Positions 1 through 11,018 of a DNA stretch of 64,000 bases are shown in pieces. The first letter of the stretch is position 1. Every line of letters starts with the position of its first letter. The position numbers and the translations under genes are program-made. The DNA lies in the NCBI GenBank assembly GCA_025163595.1, contig CP104100.1:2542001-2606000 (forward strand). Reading direction: 5' to 3'. Below the pieces are notes generated by a model, which ran no database searches, had not been told where the DNA came from, and saw nothing but the letters and a program-made list of their open reading frames with translations. This stretch comes from Phaeobacter sp. G2. GTDB lineage: Bacteria; Pseudomonadota; Alphaproteobacteria; Rhodobacterales; Rhodobacteraceae.

Positions 1-252
1 GGTGGTTCCTCCCGTAACGGCCGCGACTCAGCGGGTCGCCGCCTCGGCGTGAAACTCTATGGTGGCCAAGCGGCCATCGCAGGTAACATCATCATTCGTC
101 AGCGCGGCACCAAGTTTTGGCCGGGTGAAGGCGTAGGTCTGGGCAAAGATCACACGATTTTTGCTGTGACTGACGGTGCTGTCACCTTCCACAAAGGCCT
201 GAAAGGCCGCACCTTTGTATCGGTTCTCCCAGTGGCGGAGGCCGCTGAGTAA
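1..252 (+). CDS. rpmA: 50S ribosomal protein L27 (5' end cut by window edge)
   Basis: The frame is open from base 1 and reads [18 protein letters not shown] onward, ending at TAA 250–252. L27 normally begins MAHKKA directly before GGSSRNGRD, so only about six residues lie outside the window. L27 is a large-subunit protein whose N-terminus reaches the peptidyl-transferase centre. A GTG inside the gene at 49 could be mistaken for a start, but the conserved N-terminal residues upstream of it rule that out. Normally rplU precedes it. A strong terminator follows 30 bases after the stop. Confidence 0.97.
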   Translation, partial: GGSSRNGRDSAGRRLGVKLYGGQAAIAGNIIIRQRGTKFWPGEGVGLGKDHTIFAVTDGAVTFHKGLKGRTFVSVLPVAEAAE

Positions 253-281
253 ACCGAACCCACAAGGTTTTTGAAAAATCA

Positions 282-309
282 GGGGATCGGCGACAGCCGG
301 TCCCTTTTT
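282..309 (+). terminator. Rho-independent terminator after rpmA
   Basis: A nine-base stem, GGGATCGGC (283–291) with GCCGGTCCC (296–304), encloses a four-base loop and is followed directly by TTTTT. It sits in the 217-base gap between rpmA and the next gene and should end the ribosomal-protein transcript. Confidence 0.85.
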
Positions 310-469
310 CTATTTGGCGCGGTTGCGTCTGTATTGTTTTGTATTGGCGCCTTGATGAACGACCAGCCGCCCCACATCTTTTGGGGGCATGGCCTTGCTG
401 GTAGCTGGTTGCGTTCAATCTGGCAAACCCGCCGTCGTTTCCGATTTCTTTGCGAAAAGGAGCAGAGAT

Positions 470-1006
470 ATGAGTTTGGATAATGTGAAAGATCAGCAGG
501 TTATTGAAACCAGCCGGTTTGTGCTGCGCCCGCTACGGGAGGCCGACAGCGGCCTTATTGCCCTGTATATGGGTGATGAGCGCGTGGCCCGCATGACCCC
601 CTCTATTCCGCATCCTATGCCCCCCGGCGCGGTTGAGGCCTATGTCTCTCGTGCTGCTGCGCGCAAACAGGAAGAGGACATCTGGGCCATCGATGGCACG
701 CCGGATGGTGGTGAGGACCTGAAAGGGATCATCAGCCTTAAACAGATGGACCGAAACCATTCTGAGGTCAGCTTTTGGATTGCGCCCTTGTTCTGGAATA
801 CCGGCCTGGCGTCAGAGGCGGTGGAAGCCTTGGTCCAGGCGAACCCGTTGAACAATGACGCCATGTTTGCCTCTGTCTTTCAGGATAATGCGGCATCGGC
901 GCGGGTGTTGATCCATTGCGGTTTTGACTATCTGGGCGACGCCGAGAGTTTCTCGGTCAGCCGCAATGCAAATGTGCCCACCTGGACCTATAGCCGAAAA
1001 CTGTGA
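470..1006 (+). CDS. GNAT family N-acetyltransferase (RimJ/RimL-like)
   Basis: This 178-residue protein has the acetyltransferase pattern of RimJ/RimL-type GNATs: an early ETSRFVLRPLREAD strand, then EVSFWIAPLFWNTGLASEAV, which matches the beta4 and acetyl-CoA-binding region, and FQDNAASARVLIHCGFDYLG near the C-terminus. The frame is open from 389, but ATG 470 has AAGGAG just upstream, and the extra 27 residues are unlike the family. A GNAT gene between rpmA and obgE is a usual order in Rhodobacterales. The substrate is unknown; an amino acid or protein N-terminus is possible. Confidence 0.88.
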   Translation: MSLDNVKDQQVIETSRFVLRPLREADSGLIALYMGDERVARMTPSIPHPMPPGAVEAYVSRAAARKQEEDIWAIDGTPDGGEDLKGIISLKQMDRNHSEVSFWIAPLFWNTGLASEAVEALVQANPLNNDAMFASVFQDNAASARVLIHCGFDYLGDAESFSVSRNANVPTWTYSRKL

Positions 1007-1078
1007 TTGGCGCGGCTGGCGCTTTCAGGTAAGGCACGTCAAAGACAAATAGGCGGGCCCCAGCAGGGGGCTCGTTGA

Positions 1079-3264
<2,186 letters not shown>

Positions 3265-3363
3265 CCCCTCTCCTTTGGGGCTGGAAACCGGCCTGTTGCT
3301 TGCCCTAATCTTGCAGCATCAGAACGGCAGTAGCCTCTCACAGACAAGGCTTAGAAGAGACCG

Positions 3364-4629
3364 ATGACAGAGACACAAAATATCCCCGCGCTGATGATGG
3401 ATCTTGGCATTCGTGCAAAGCGGGCAGCGCAGATCCTGGCCACAGCCAGCGCTGAACGCAAACATGCTGCCCTGATTGGCGCCGCTGAGGCAGTCTGGGC
3501 GCGCCGCGGCGAGATCATTACCGCCAACGCCAAAGACCTGGACTATGGCACATCCAAGGGCCTGTCGCCCGCGATGATGGATCGGCTGATGCTGGACGAG
3601 CCCCGTATCCAATCCATCGTAGACGGGCTACGTGCCGTGGCAGAACAACCTGATCCGGTGGGTGAGGTGCTGGCAGAGTGGGAACAGCCCTCGGGCCTCA
3701 ACATTCAAAGGGTAAGAACGCCGCTTGGCGTTATTGGCGTGATCTATGAAAGCCGCCCCAATGTCACGGCAGATGCCGGGGCGCTGTGTCTGAAATCCGG
3801 CAATGCGGTGATCCTGCGCGGCGGGTCGGAGAGCTTTCATTCCAGCCAGGTCATTCATTCCTGTCTGGCCGAAGGCCTGCGCGGCGCAAACCTGCCCGAG
3901 GATGCTGTGCAACTGGTGCCAACCCGGGACCGCGCAGCGGTGCAAGAGCTGCTGACCATGACAGAATATGTTGATGTCATCGTGCCCCGTGGCGGCAAGG
4001 GCCTGGTTGGATTGGTTCAGCGCGAGGCGCGGGTGCCGGTTTTTGCCCACCTTGAGGGCATCGTGCATATCTACCTGGACAAATCTGCCGACCCCAGAAA
4101 GGCGCTCGACGTGGTGCTAAACGCCAAAACCCGTCGCACCGGGATCTGTGGCGCCGCGGAATGCCTGCTGATCCATCGCGATATCGTCGACACAATTGGT
4201 CGCGACGTACTGACCGCACTGGCGGCAGCCGGGGTGGAGATCCACGCGGCTGGCGGCCTGGTTGGCCCCGAGAGCATGGCGCCCGCAGAGGAGGCCGACT
4301 GGGGCAAAGAGTTTCTGGATAAGGTTATTGCCGCAAAGCCCGTAGCGGATATCGAGGATGCGATCGCGCATATCCGCAAATATCACTCGCAGCATACTGA
4401 TTGCATCATTACCGAGGATGAAGCTGCCGTAACTCAGTTTTTTGCTGAGCTCGACAGTGCAATCCTGATGCATAATGCCTCGACCCAGTTTGCCGATGGT
4501 GGTGAATTTGGCATGGGGGCGGAGATTGGCATTGCCACCGGCAAGATGCATGCCCGTGGCCCCGTCGGCGCTGCCCAGTTGACCAGCTTTAAATACCTGG
4601 TGCGTGGCGACGGCACAGTGCGGGCCTAG
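3364..4629 (+). CDS. proA: Gamma-glutamyl phosphate reductase
   Basis: This 421-residue NADPH-dependent enzyme reduces gamma-glutamyl phosphate to glutamate-5-semialdehyde, the second step of proline synthesis. It has the ALDH-superfamily ProA pattern: [44 protein letters not shown], and the catalytic-cysteine region [14 protein letters not shown] at about residue 258. It lies 99 bases after proB on the same strand and ends before a bidirectional terminator. Confidence 0.97.
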   Translation: MTETQNIPALMMDLGIRAKRAAQILATASAERKHAALIGAAEAVWARRGEIITANAKDLDYGTSKGLSPAMMDRLMLDEPRIQSIVDGLRAVAEQPDPVGEVLAEWEQPSGLNIQRVRTPLGVIGVIYESRPNVTADAGALCLKSGNAVILRGGSESFHSSQVIHSCLAEGLRGANLPEDAVQLVPTRDRAAVQELLTMTEYVDVIVPRGGKGLVGLVQREARVPVFAHLEGIVHIYLDKSADPRKALDVVLNAKTRRTGICGAAECLLIHRDIVDTIGRDVLTALAAAGVEIHAAGGLVGPESMAPAEEADWGKEFLDKVIAAKPVADIEDAIAHIRKYHSQHTDCIITEDEAAVTQFFAELDSAILMHNASTQFADGGEFGMGAEIGIATGKMHARGPVGAAQLTSFKYLVRGDGTVRA

Positions 4630-4675
4630 GATTTCAGGGCATCTAGATCGCCTATTACCTAATTGAAACTGCAAT

Positions 4676-4708
4676 AAAAAAGCCCCGATCAGATGATTGG
4701 GGGCTTTT
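4676..4708. terminator. Bidirectional terminator between proA and chpT
   Basis: The stem AAAAGCCCC pairs with GGGGCTTTT around a loop of about 13 bases. A T-run exits on both strands (CTTTT on plus; CTTTTTTATT on minus). It lies between the convergent genes proA and chpT and can serve both. Confidence 0.85.
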
Positions 4709-4746
4709 GCTATGATCACTTTTGTCAGGGTCTGACAGCAGGCATT

Positions 4747-5343
4747 CTAAAACCAGACTGTGACTTTCTCGTCTGTATGGTCAAAGCCCAGCTGACATTC
4801 TGCCTCTGTCGCCGCCGCCGGCAGCATGGCGAATTGCACCTGCGCCGGGGTCAAGCTGGCCGAGGTGTCGCTATCGTCGAGATAGCCCCAAAGTGATGCG
4901 TCAACAGCGACCTTACGGCCTTCGCCCACCACCGTCCATTTCCCATCTGTGCAGGTCATGGTGATCATACCGCCATAGGGCAGGGCGGTTTCCAGGCACA
5001 GCGCCGCCAGAAAGGCCATACGTACGGCGCTGCGGCTGCACCCGTCGGCGTAATCCCATTGGAACTTTAGGCGGCCAGCCTTGCTGATGTCATCCAGAAC
5101 CGAGACGATCTCTGCCCGGCCCATCTGCTGATCGCCCGCGGCGCCAAAGGCAATGCGGAAAAACCGGATGCGCGCATTGGCATTCAACACACTGTCGGAA
5201 ATCAGCTCAAGCTCCGGTCCGGCCATAGCACCGGACATTGCCAGCAGTTCCAATCCGTTGTTAATAGCGCCGACGGGGCTGATCAAATCGTGACAAATTC
5301 TGGACCCTATCAAAGCGGCCAAATTGGCGGTATCTACGGCCAT
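4747..5343 (-). CDS. chpT: Histidine phosphotransferase ChpT
   Basis: This 198-residue protein matches ChpT, which in alphaproteobacteria passes phosphate from the hybrid kinase CckA to CtrA and CpdR. The phospho-accepting histidine is His18 in LIGSRICHDLISPVGAINNG, followed by a helix pair and a degenerate ATPase-like C-terminal domain without nucleotide-binding motifs. ATG 5343 was chosen because CGGAGGAAAG precedes it and the conserved domain starts directly after; the open frame extends 37 codons further upstream without family resemblance. In Roseobacters the CtrA relay is linked to motility and gene-transfer-agent control. Confidence 0.92.
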   Translation of the reverse strand: MAVDTANLAALIGSRICHDLISPVGAINNGLELLAMSGAMAGPELELISDSVLNANARIRFFRIAFGAAGDQQMGRAEIVSVLDDISKAGRLKFQWDYADGCSRSAVRMAFLAALCLETALPYGGMITMTCTDGKWTVVGEGRKVAVDASLWGYLDDSDTSASLTPAQVQFAMLPAAATEAECQLGFDHTDEKVTVWF

Positions 5344-5370
5344 ATCTTTCCTCCGAATTGGGCCCATCAC

Positions 5371-5553
5371 ATGATCGACCTCAATGCCTTCCTTGCCCCC
5401 GGCATGCGCGTTACGCACCCGGATCATCCTGAATGGGGACCTGGAGAAGTCCAATCCAATGCAGGTGGCAAAATTACTGTCAATTTCCCGGACCAGGGAA
5501 AATTGGTCTTTGACGGGACGCGTGTTCCCTTGATTCTAGTGAATGAGGCTTAA
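5371..5553 (+). CDS. DUF3553 domain protein
   Basis: This 60-residue protein starts MIDLNAFLAPGMRV and continues HPDHPEWGPGEVQSN and GGKITVNF, the pattern of the small DUF3553 family. The fold resembles the short RNA-polymerase- or UvrD-associated Tudor-like domain, which would suggest a nucleic-acid or polymerase partner, but that is inference. The frame is open from 5290 inside chpT; ATG 5371 was preferred because the family begins there. The gene is divergent from chpT with only 27 bases between the starts, so promoters overlap. Confidence 0.85.
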   Translation: MIDLNAFLAPGMRVTHPDHPEWGPGEVQSNAGGKITVNFPDQGKLVFDGTRVPLILVNEA

Positions 5554-5660
5554 CGGTTTATGAATAGTTAAGAAACCCCAGAGAGTTTTACGAAAACCTT
5601 GCCTAATGCGCCCTTAGCGGTCTATCAGCGCCGCAAACTGATCTAGGAAAGCCCTGGTAC

Positions 5661-6422
5661 ATGGCTGAAACCCAAACTGAATTCACCGTTTCGCTGGCCA
5701 CGACCGACGCAGACCTGCGCGCGGCCCAGGCGCTTCGCTATGAGGTCTTTGTCAGCGAAATGGGCGCTGACGGCGCCCTGGTAGATCATCGCGAAGGGCT
5801 GGAGAAAGACACGTTTGATGCCTTTTGTGATCATATGATCATTCGTGAGACCGCAACAGACCGGGTGGTCGGGGTGTACCGCTTGATGCGCGCGGACCAG
5901 GCGGTCAACGCCGGAGGGTTCTATTCAGAGGCCGAATACGATCTGAGCCCACTGACCCGCTCTGGGCGGCGCTTGCTGGAACTGGGCCGGTCTTGCCTAC
6001 ATCCAGAGTTTCGCGGTGGCAAAGCCCTGTTTTATCTTTGGGTGGGTCTCAATGCCTATGTGTCTGAGCACGATATTGAAATCCTGTTTGGGACTGCCAG
6101 TTTTGCCGGCACCGACCTGAACGCGCTTTCCGGGCCATTGTCGGTGCTGAACCGGGACTACCTGGCGCCACCGCCTCTGCGGTGCAAATCCCGCAGCTAT
6201 CAGCCGATGGACCTTCTGGAGGCCAGCGCAGTAGACCGCAAGCGCGCCATGGTGGAGTGCCCGGCCTTGATCAAGGCCTATCTGCGCCTGGGCGGCACCG
6301 TGGGAGACGGTGCCTTTGTCGACCACGGGTTTAACACCACCGATGTGCTTATGATCCTGGATACCGCTCGTATGACTGAACGACAAAAGCGGTTCTACAG
6401 CACTCCAACGGCCCGGGCTTAA
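5661..6422 (+). CDS. olsB: L-ornithine N(alpha)-acyltransferase OlsB
   Basis: This 253-residue GNAT-fold enzyme of the hemolysin-like acyltransferase family transfers a 3-hydroxyacyl chain from acyl-ACP to ornithine, giving lyso-ornithine lipid. Visible family motifs are ALRYEVFVSEMGA (about residue 26), DAFCDHMIIR, VVGVYRLMR, ELGRSCLHPEFRGG and LFGTASFAGTD. The next gene, four bases downstream, encodes the second enzyme of the pathway, which supports the OlsB assignment. Ornithine lipids are phosphorus-free membrane lipids of many Roseobacters. Confidence 0.93.
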   Translation: MAETQTEFTVSLATTDADLRAAQALRYEVFVSEMGADGALVDHREGLEKDTFDAFCDHMIIRETATDRVVGVYRLMRADQAVNAGGFYSEAEYDLSPLTRSGRRLLELGRSCLHPEFRGGKALFYLWVGLNAYVSEHDIEILFGTASFAGTDLNALSGPLSVLNRDYLAPPPLRCKSRSYQPMDLLEASAVDRKRAMVECPALIKAYLRLGGTVGDGAFVDHGFNTTDVLMILDTARMTERQKRFYSTPTARA

Positions 6423-6426
6423 CAAG

Positions 6427-7254
6427 ATGTCTGCGACCTGGAATGAAGGCGAGCCCCCGGAGCCGCTGCGGATCTCGCCCTCTGGCTGGGGGCTGATCCT
6501 ACTGCGCGCCAGTGTGCTGGGAACCTTGGTGTTTGGCGGATTGATAATCCTGCTCTTGGTTCGTCTGGTCGAGCGGCCGCTCTGTGGACTGCACCGGCCT
6601 GTCACTCCCTTTATTACGCAGTTCGTTTGTCGCAATGCCTTTCGTATCCTAGGGATCGGCTTTGCGGCCCATGGCACCCTGATGAAACATCGCGGTGCCG
6701 TGGTGGCCAATCACACATCCTGGTTGGATATTTTTGCGCTTAACGCCAAAAAACGCATCTATTTTGTGTCCAAGGCTGAGGTCGCCGCCTGGCCCGGCAT
6801 TGGCTGGCTGGCCCGTGCCACTGGAACGGTCTTTATCGAACGCAACCGTGCCCGCGCAAAGGAGCAGACCGAACTGTTTGAGGCACGGCTTATGGCAGGG
6901 CATAAGCTGCTGTTTTTCCCCGAAGGCACCTCCACCGATGGGCTCCGGGTTTTGCCCTTTAAAACAACGCTTTTTGCGGCGTTTTTTGGGGAACACCTGC
7001 GGGACATTTGCTACATCCAACCGGTATCTGCAGTGTTCCATGCGCCCAAAGAGGCAGAAGAGCGGTTCTATGGCTGGTGGGGCGATATGGAGTTCGGGCC
7101 ACATCTGCTGAAAACCCTGGCCTCGCGGCGCCAAGGACGAGTTGAGCTGACCTACCACGCGCCGCTGAAGGTCAGTGATTTTGCCAATCGCAAGGCCCTG
7201 GCGGCGGAATGTGAACGTATCGTGCGACAGGGACATGCGAAGATGCGCAAATAG
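6427..7254 (+). CDS. olsA: Lyso-ornithine lipid O-acyltransferase OlsA
   Basis: This 275-residue PlsC-family acyltransferase has one N-terminal membrane segment (about 22–45, [20 protein letters not shown]). The catalytic HX4D box is NHTSWLD (about 97), and the substrate-binding box is FPEGTSTDG (about 160). It adds the second acyl chain to lyso-ornithine lipid; some homologues also acylate lysophosphatidate. The tight linkage to olsB makes the ornithine-lipid role the better reading. The transcript runs up to the rpsB promoter. Confidence 0.92.
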   Translation: MSATWNEGEPPEPLRISPSGWGLILLRASVLGTLVFGGLIILLLVRLVERPLCGLHRPVTPFITQFVCRNAFRILGIGFAAHGTLMKHRGAVVANHTSWLDIFALNAKKRIYFVSKAEVAAWPGIGWLARATGTVFIERNRARAKEQTELFEARLMAGHKLLFFPEGTSTDGLRVLPFKTTLFAAFFGEHLRDICYIQPVSAVFHAPKEAEERFYGWWGDMEFGPHLLKTLASRRQGRVELTYHAPLKVSDFANRKALAAECERIVRQGHAKMRK

Positions 7255-7257
7255 CCC

Positions 7258-7286
7258 TTGCACAGGTGGTCATCCTGGCCTATACG
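7258..7286 (+). promoter_or_regulatory. Sigma-70-type promoter of rpsB
   Basis: TTGCAC (7258–7263), a 17-base spacer, then TATACG (7281–7286). Transcription would start near 7292, giving a leader of about 120 bases before rpsB with short hairpins (for example AAACCC/GGGTTT near 7298–7317, and GGGGAGAAATCCCC). S2 is known to regulate its own message in bacteria, but no specific S2-binding element was identified here. Confidence 0.6.
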
Positions 7287-7411
7287 CGCGCCATCAAACC
7301 CGCAGGTGGGGTTTGGCCTGTCTGGGGGAGAAATCCCCAAATGGGCCGCCGGTTGGAGCAAATGCTCTGAACCCCCACCGAGGACTGAAACCGGAAACAA
7401 GGAATACAAGC

Positions 7412-8167
7412 ATGGCTCTTCCCGAGTTCACCATGCGCCAGCTGCTGGAAGCAGGCGTACACTTTGGTCACCAGACACAGCGCTGGAACCCGCGTATGGC
7501 ACCCTATATCTATGGTGCACGCAACGGCATCCACATCATGGACCTGACACAGACTGTTCCTATGCTGGACCAGGCCCTGCAGATCGTCCGCGACACCGTT
7601 GCCAAGGGCGGCCGCGTTCTTTTTGTTGGCACCAAGCGCCAGGCCACCGGCCCCATCGCCGAAGCCGCTGAAAAATCCGCACAGTACTACATGAACCACC
7701 GCTGGCTCGGCGGCACCTTGACCAACTGGAAAACCGTTTCCCAGTCGATCAAACGCCTGAAAGAAATTGACGAAAAGCTGGAAAGTGGCGCCGAAGGCCT
7801 CACCAAGAAAGAGCGTCTGGGCATGGAACGTGACCAGGGCAAACTTCAGGCCTCATTGGGCGGTATCGCCGAAATGGGCGGTGTTCCTGATCTGCTGTTC
7901 GTCATCGACGTGAAAAAAGAAGCGCTGGCCATCGCCGAAGCCAAAAAACTGGGTATCCCAGTTGTGGCAATCGTCGACACCAACTGCTCCCCTGATGGCG
8001 TTGATTTCGTGATCCCAGGCAACGATGACGCATCGCGCGCTATCTCCCTGTACTGTGACCTGGTTGCACGTGCTGCGCTGGACGGCATGTCCGCTCAGCT
8101 GGGTGCCGCCGGTGTTGACCTTGGTGCCCTGGAAGAGGCGCCTGTAGAAGAAGCAGTTGCTGAATAA
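7412..8167 (+). CDS. rpsB: 30S ribosomal protein S2
   Basis: This 251-residue S2 protein has the family markers [41 protein letters not shown] and [13 protein letters not shown]. It binds the 16S rRNA at the head–body junction and is needed for S1 recruitment. The frame is open from 7175 inside olsA, but ATG 7412 is preceded by an AAGGAA box and starts exactly at the conserved [13 protein letters not shown]. It precedes tsf as in most bacteria. An alanine/glutamate-rich tail follows residue 235. Confidence 0.98.
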   Translation: MALPEFTMRQLLEAGVHFGHQTQRWNPRMAPYIYGARNGIHIMDLTQTVPMLDQALQIVRDTVAKGGRVLFVGTKRQATGPIAEAAEKSAQYYMNHRWLGGTLTNWKTVSQSIKRLKEIDEKLESGAEGLTKKERLGMERDQGKLQASLGGIAEMGGVPDLLFVIDVKKEALAIAEAKKLGIPVVAIVDTNCSPDGVDFVIPGNDDASRAISLYCDLVARAALDGMSAQLGAAGVDLGALEEAPVEEAVAE

Positions 8168-8204
8168 GCACCCGCCGACGCTACCTGTCACAGTTTTGAC
8201 ATGC

Positions 8205-8226
8205 GGGGCAGGCTATCACCTGCCCC
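8205..8226 (+). terminator. Stem-loop between rpsB and tsf (attenuator-like)
   Basis: The stem GGGGCAGG (8205–8212) pairs with CCTGCCCC (8219–8226) around CTATCA. No T-run follows directly, so it probably sets the rpsB:tsf ratio or stabilises the 3' end and does not act as a full terminator. Confidence 0.6.
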
Positions 8227-8257
8227 AATTCCGTTTTGATTTGAGGAGAGCCTAAAG

Positions 8258-9133
8258 ATGGCAATCACAGCTGCACTCGTTAAAGAACTGCGCGACTCCA
8301 CCGGCGCCGGCATGATGGACGCCAAAAAAGCGCTGACCGAAACCAATGGCGACATGGAAGCCGCCGTTGACTGGCTGCGCACCAAAGGTCTGGCCAAAGC
8401 GGCCAAAAAATCCGGTCGTACCGCAGCAGAAGGCCTGGTGGCCGTTGTTGTTGAAGGCGGCAAAGGTGTTGCGGTTGAAGTGAACTCCGAGACCGACTTT
8501 GTTGGCAAGAACGCCGAATTCCAGGAAATGGTTGGCGGCATCGCCAAGGCTGCCCTGGGTGTTTCCGATGTTGAGGCGCTGAAAGCCGCTGACATGGGTG
8601 GCAAGACCGTCGAAGCCGTTATCACTGACAAGATCGCCACCATTGGTGAAAACATGTCCGTACGTCGTATGTCTGTTGCCGAAGGTGACACTGTCATCTC
8701 TTACGTCCACAATGCCGTGACTGCTGGCATGGGCAAAATCGGCGTGTTGGTTGCAATGACCGGCGGCGACGAAGCCTTTGGCAAGCAGGTAGCGATGCAT
8801 ATTGCAGCTGTGAACCCTGCAGCTCTGTCAGAAGCGGACCTGGACGCTTCGGTTGTTGAAAAAGAAAAGCAGGTTCAGATGGATATCGCTCGCGAATCCG
8901 GCAAGCCTGAGGCTGTCATCGAGAAGATGATCGTTGGTCGCATGAAGAAATTTGTTGGTGAGTCCACTCTGCTCAACCAGCCGTTTGTTGTGAACCCAGA
9001 CCTCACCGTTGAAGCAGCGGCCAAAGAAGCCGGCGCCACCATCACCGGTTTTGTACGTCTGGAAGTTGGCGAAGGCATCGAAGTCGAAAAAGAAGACTTC
9101 GCAGCTGAAGTTGCAAAAGCGGCGCAGGGCTAA
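8258..9133 (+). CDS. tsf: Translation elongation factor Ts
   Basis: This 291-residue EF-Ts is the nucleotide-exchange factor for EF-Tu. Visible motifs are [20 protein letters not shown] (UBA-like N-terminal domain), the TDFVGKN loop containing Asp and Phe that inserts into EF-Tu, and [11 protein letters not shown] 8258 has GAGGAG upstream. It ends before a strong terminator. Confidence 0.98.
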   Translation: MAITAALVKELRDSTGAGMMDAKKALTETNGDMEAAVDWLRTKGLAKAAKKSGRTAAEGLVAVVVEGGKGVAVEVNSETDFVGKNAEFQEMVGGIAKAALGVSDVEALKAADMGGKTVEAVITDKIATIGENMSVRRMSVAEGDTVISYVHNAVTAGMGKIGVLVAMTGGDEAFGKQVAMHIAAVNPAALSEADLDASVVEKEKQVQMDIARESGKPEAVIEKMIVGRMKKFVGESTLLNQPFVVNPDLTVEAAAKEAGATITGFVRLEVGEGIEVEKEDFAAEVAKAAQG

Positions 9134-9158
9134 ACGTCCTCCCAAATATCCAAGATCA

Positions 9159-9189
9159 GGGGCTGGCGGTTTTCCGTCAGCCCCTTTTT
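9159..9189 (+). terminator. Terminator of the rpsB–tsf unit
   Basis: An eleven-base stem, GGGGCTGGCGG (9159–9169) with CCGTCAGCCCC (9174–9184), contains one G–T pair and is followed by TTTTT. Confidence 0.85.
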
Positions 9190-9646
9190 GTTTGTCGAAA
9201 TGACAGCAGGCCGGGCAAAATACGCCCTAGTTAGACTGGCTAGATTTGCCGCAACCGCAAAACCAGCCCAATATCAGCAACACACCGGCGCCAGGCGCAA
9301 GCTCTAATGCTTGGGGTATCATCGAACTCGCGAAGGAAGAGGAGCAGGTGGAGAGGCCCCATTGATGGGGATGGATGGGGCCTCTCTTTAACACGGAACT
9401 GGCGCGGAAAAATACGCGCCAGAAACCGAACAGGTCTGAGAGCCTTGGTATTGCAAGGGTCATTTCCCAAAGTTCCTAGGCCAAAGCCACCACTCACGGA
9501 ACGGTGCTATAGTGCCCGATATTTAACTTTTCGTGTAGTAGTGTTTTCCATACCCGAATGACGGCAGCTCCCCCTAGGGAAGGCACATCTAAAAGATGTA
9601 AATCATGTGTAGTTTTTGTCGATCGACCTATGACAGTAAAACTGTT
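9190..9646. other. Gene-free stretch with two strong hairpins
   Basis: No convincing gene is present between tsf and the LuxR gene; the small frames here show no family resemblance. It does contain a perfect 12-base inverted repeat, GAGAGGCCCCAT (9351–9362) with ATGGGGCCTCTC (9375–9386), then 12 bases later a perfect 8-base one, CTGGCGCG (9399–9406) with CGCGCCAG (9415–9422). On the minus strand the sequence beyond the first hairpin is very C/U-rich (ACCTGCTCCTCTTCCTTC). A structured transcript is possible, but no clear promoter was found. Confidence 0.5.
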
Positions 9647-10402
9647 TCAGTTTTCAAGCACATACATCTGGTTTTGCAGCGCCGCCTTTAGCACGGCCTG
9701 GGCACTGGTTTCCACCGATAGCGACGCCCGCGCCAGGCGAAGGTGTTTTTCTACGGTCGCCGGGGTCAGCCCCATAAGCAGAGCAATATCCTGGGTGGTT
9801 TTTCCGTCTCCGACCCATTCCAGGGCTTCGCGCTGGCGACTGGTCAGGCTGCGATTCGGCGAGTCATAGGGCAGGGTCAGGATCTTGAGATGAACCACAT
9901 TGTTCATCAGAATGACATCTTCACCATGCTCACGCCACATTTCGTCAAGATCGCTCTGGCAAATTCCGGGTTTACCAGCCAGGGAAATTGCCCCTTTGTA
10001 GCGTTTGGAAGCAGAGAAAAAACTGATGGTATATCCGGCCGTCAGCTGCATGCGTTCGTTGAATTCGATCACCTGTTTGGACGCGGGGCCCAACTGGCCG
10101 TCGTCGAGCATTTTGCGGATCATTTCCCAACTGCGGGCGCCTTCGTTCTTGAGCGCCCAGAGCACCATCGGAGCCTGGCGGTAGAGGCCCTGATCCAGGA
10201 AACCAGAAATGTATTTCTGATCATGGTTGGTCAGAATTACAAAATCGTCGGGATCACCCAGCGAAGTTTCGGTTTTGAACCGGGTATAGCCGTAGATAAG
10301 ACGGTGGAATCCATATTCTGCCATTTTCGATAAATGAGCATGCCACAGCTCTTCGATGCTTTTTGCGCCGGAAACAAAGTGAAGATATTCCAACATTGTC
10401 AT
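9647..10402 (-). CDS. LuxR-family regulator with autoinducer-binding-type domain (solo)
   Basis: This 251-residue protein has an N-terminal autoinducer-binding-type domain (about 15–165) and a C-terminal LuxR helix-turn-helix (LTSRQREALEWVGDG, then LMGLTPATVEKHLRLARASL, about 188–235). No luxI-type synthase is nearby. In AHL-binding LuxR proteins a conserved Asp-Pro contacts the ligand amide; at the matching place (residues 77–78, in LYRQAPMVLWA) this protein has Ala-Pro, so it may sense something else or nothing. The start ATG shares its A with the TAA stop of aroQ (TAATG), which implies translational coupling. Confidence 0.85.
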   Translation of the reverse strand: MTMLEYLHFVSGAKSIEELWHAHLSKMAEYGFHRLIYGYTRFKTETSLGDPDDFVILTNHDQKYISGFLDQGLYRQAPMVLWALKNEGARSWEMIRKMLDDGQLGPASKQVIEFNERMQLTAGYTISFFSASKRYKGAISLAGKPGICQSDLDEMWREHGEDVILMNNVVHLKILTLPYDSPNRSLTSRQREALEWVGDGKTTQDIALLMGLTPATVEKHLRLARASLSVETSAQAVLKAALQNQMYVLEN

Positions 10403-10854
10403 TAGCTTATATCGCTTGATTGAGACAGTTTTTGAATCAGAGCATCAATCGCCATTAAATAGCCATGAGGGCCAAAACCACATATCTGTCCGATTGCCGC
10501 CCGGGCAATATAGGACTGGTGGCGAAAGGCCTCGCGGGCATGGATATTGGACAGATGAACCTCAACCGTAGGGATCTCAACCGAGTAAATGGCATCCATC
10601 AGGGCCACAGAGGTGTGGGTATAGGCGCCAGCATTAAGAACAATGCCAGCATGTTTACCACGGGCATCATGTATGGCGTCCAGCAGAACGCCTTCGTGGT
10701 TAGATTGCAAACACTGCGCCTGAACCCCCGATTTTTGTGCATATTGAATGCAGCTGCTTTCCAGCATTTCGAGGGTTTCAGCCCCATAGACCTCGGGTTG
10801 CCGCGTTCCAAGCAGGTTGAGATTAGGACCGTTCAGTATCAATAAGCTATGCAT
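10402..10854 (-). CDS. aroQ: Type II 3-dehydroquinate dehydratase
   Basis: This 150-residue enzyme converts 3-dehydroquinate to 3-dehydroshikimate. It has all family motifs: ILNGPNLNLLGTRQPEVYG with the active-site Tyr, LNAGAYTHTSVALMDAI, VEVHLSNIHARE with the catalytic His, and FRHQSYIA. The frame is open 21 codons further upstream, but MHSLLILNGPN at 10854 is the family start. AroQ more often sits before accB–accC; here it leads a two-gene unit with a LuxR regulator, so this may be a second, specialised copy. A catabolic role in quinate use is also possible. Confidence 0.93.
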   Translation of the reverse strand: MHSLLILNGPNLNLLGTRQPEVYGAETLEMLESSCIQYAQKSGVQAQCLQSNHEGVLLDAIHDARGKHAGIVLNAGAYTHTSVALMDAIYSVEIPTVEVHLSNIHAREAFRHQSYIARAAIGQICGFGPHGYLMAIDALIQKLSQSSDIS

Positions 10855-10959
10855 TACATATCCCCTGTGTCCGAGATTAAGGTGAAACGGCAGCTTTGCA
10901 CAGTCAAAGCGAAACAATTGAACGCGGTTTTACACGCAGTATGTTGCTAATATCGCACG

Positions 10960-10995
10960 AAAAAAAGGTTGGCGTACCCAATTGGCCGCCAACCT
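10960..10995 (-). terminator. Terminator of the oxidoreductase gene
   Basis: On the minus strand AGGTTGGCG and CGCCAACCT (plus coordinates 10966–10974 and 10987–10995) form a nine-base stem followed by TTTTTTT. It lies 24 bases past the stop of the gene at 11019–12014 and 106 bases before aroQ. Confidence 0.85.
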
Positions 10996-11018
10996 GAATC
11001 TTTGCACCTTTGTTTGGT

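Noticed and set aside
389-469. N-terminal extension of the GNAT frame that looks like a lipoprotein signal (VAGC)
   Set aside because: A good ribosome-binding site and the family start point to ATG 470; the rpmA terminator and intergenic sequence precede it.
5551-5576. CtrA-type site between the DUF3553 gene and olsB
   Set aside because: Two TTAA half-sites are present, but they are 14 bases apart and do not fit the known spacing.
9227-9463. Minus-strand frame of 78 codons with a hydrophobic C-terminus before the LuxR gene
   Set aside because: Another frame is equally open over the same bases, the two hairpins lie inside it, and no ribosome-binding site is visible.
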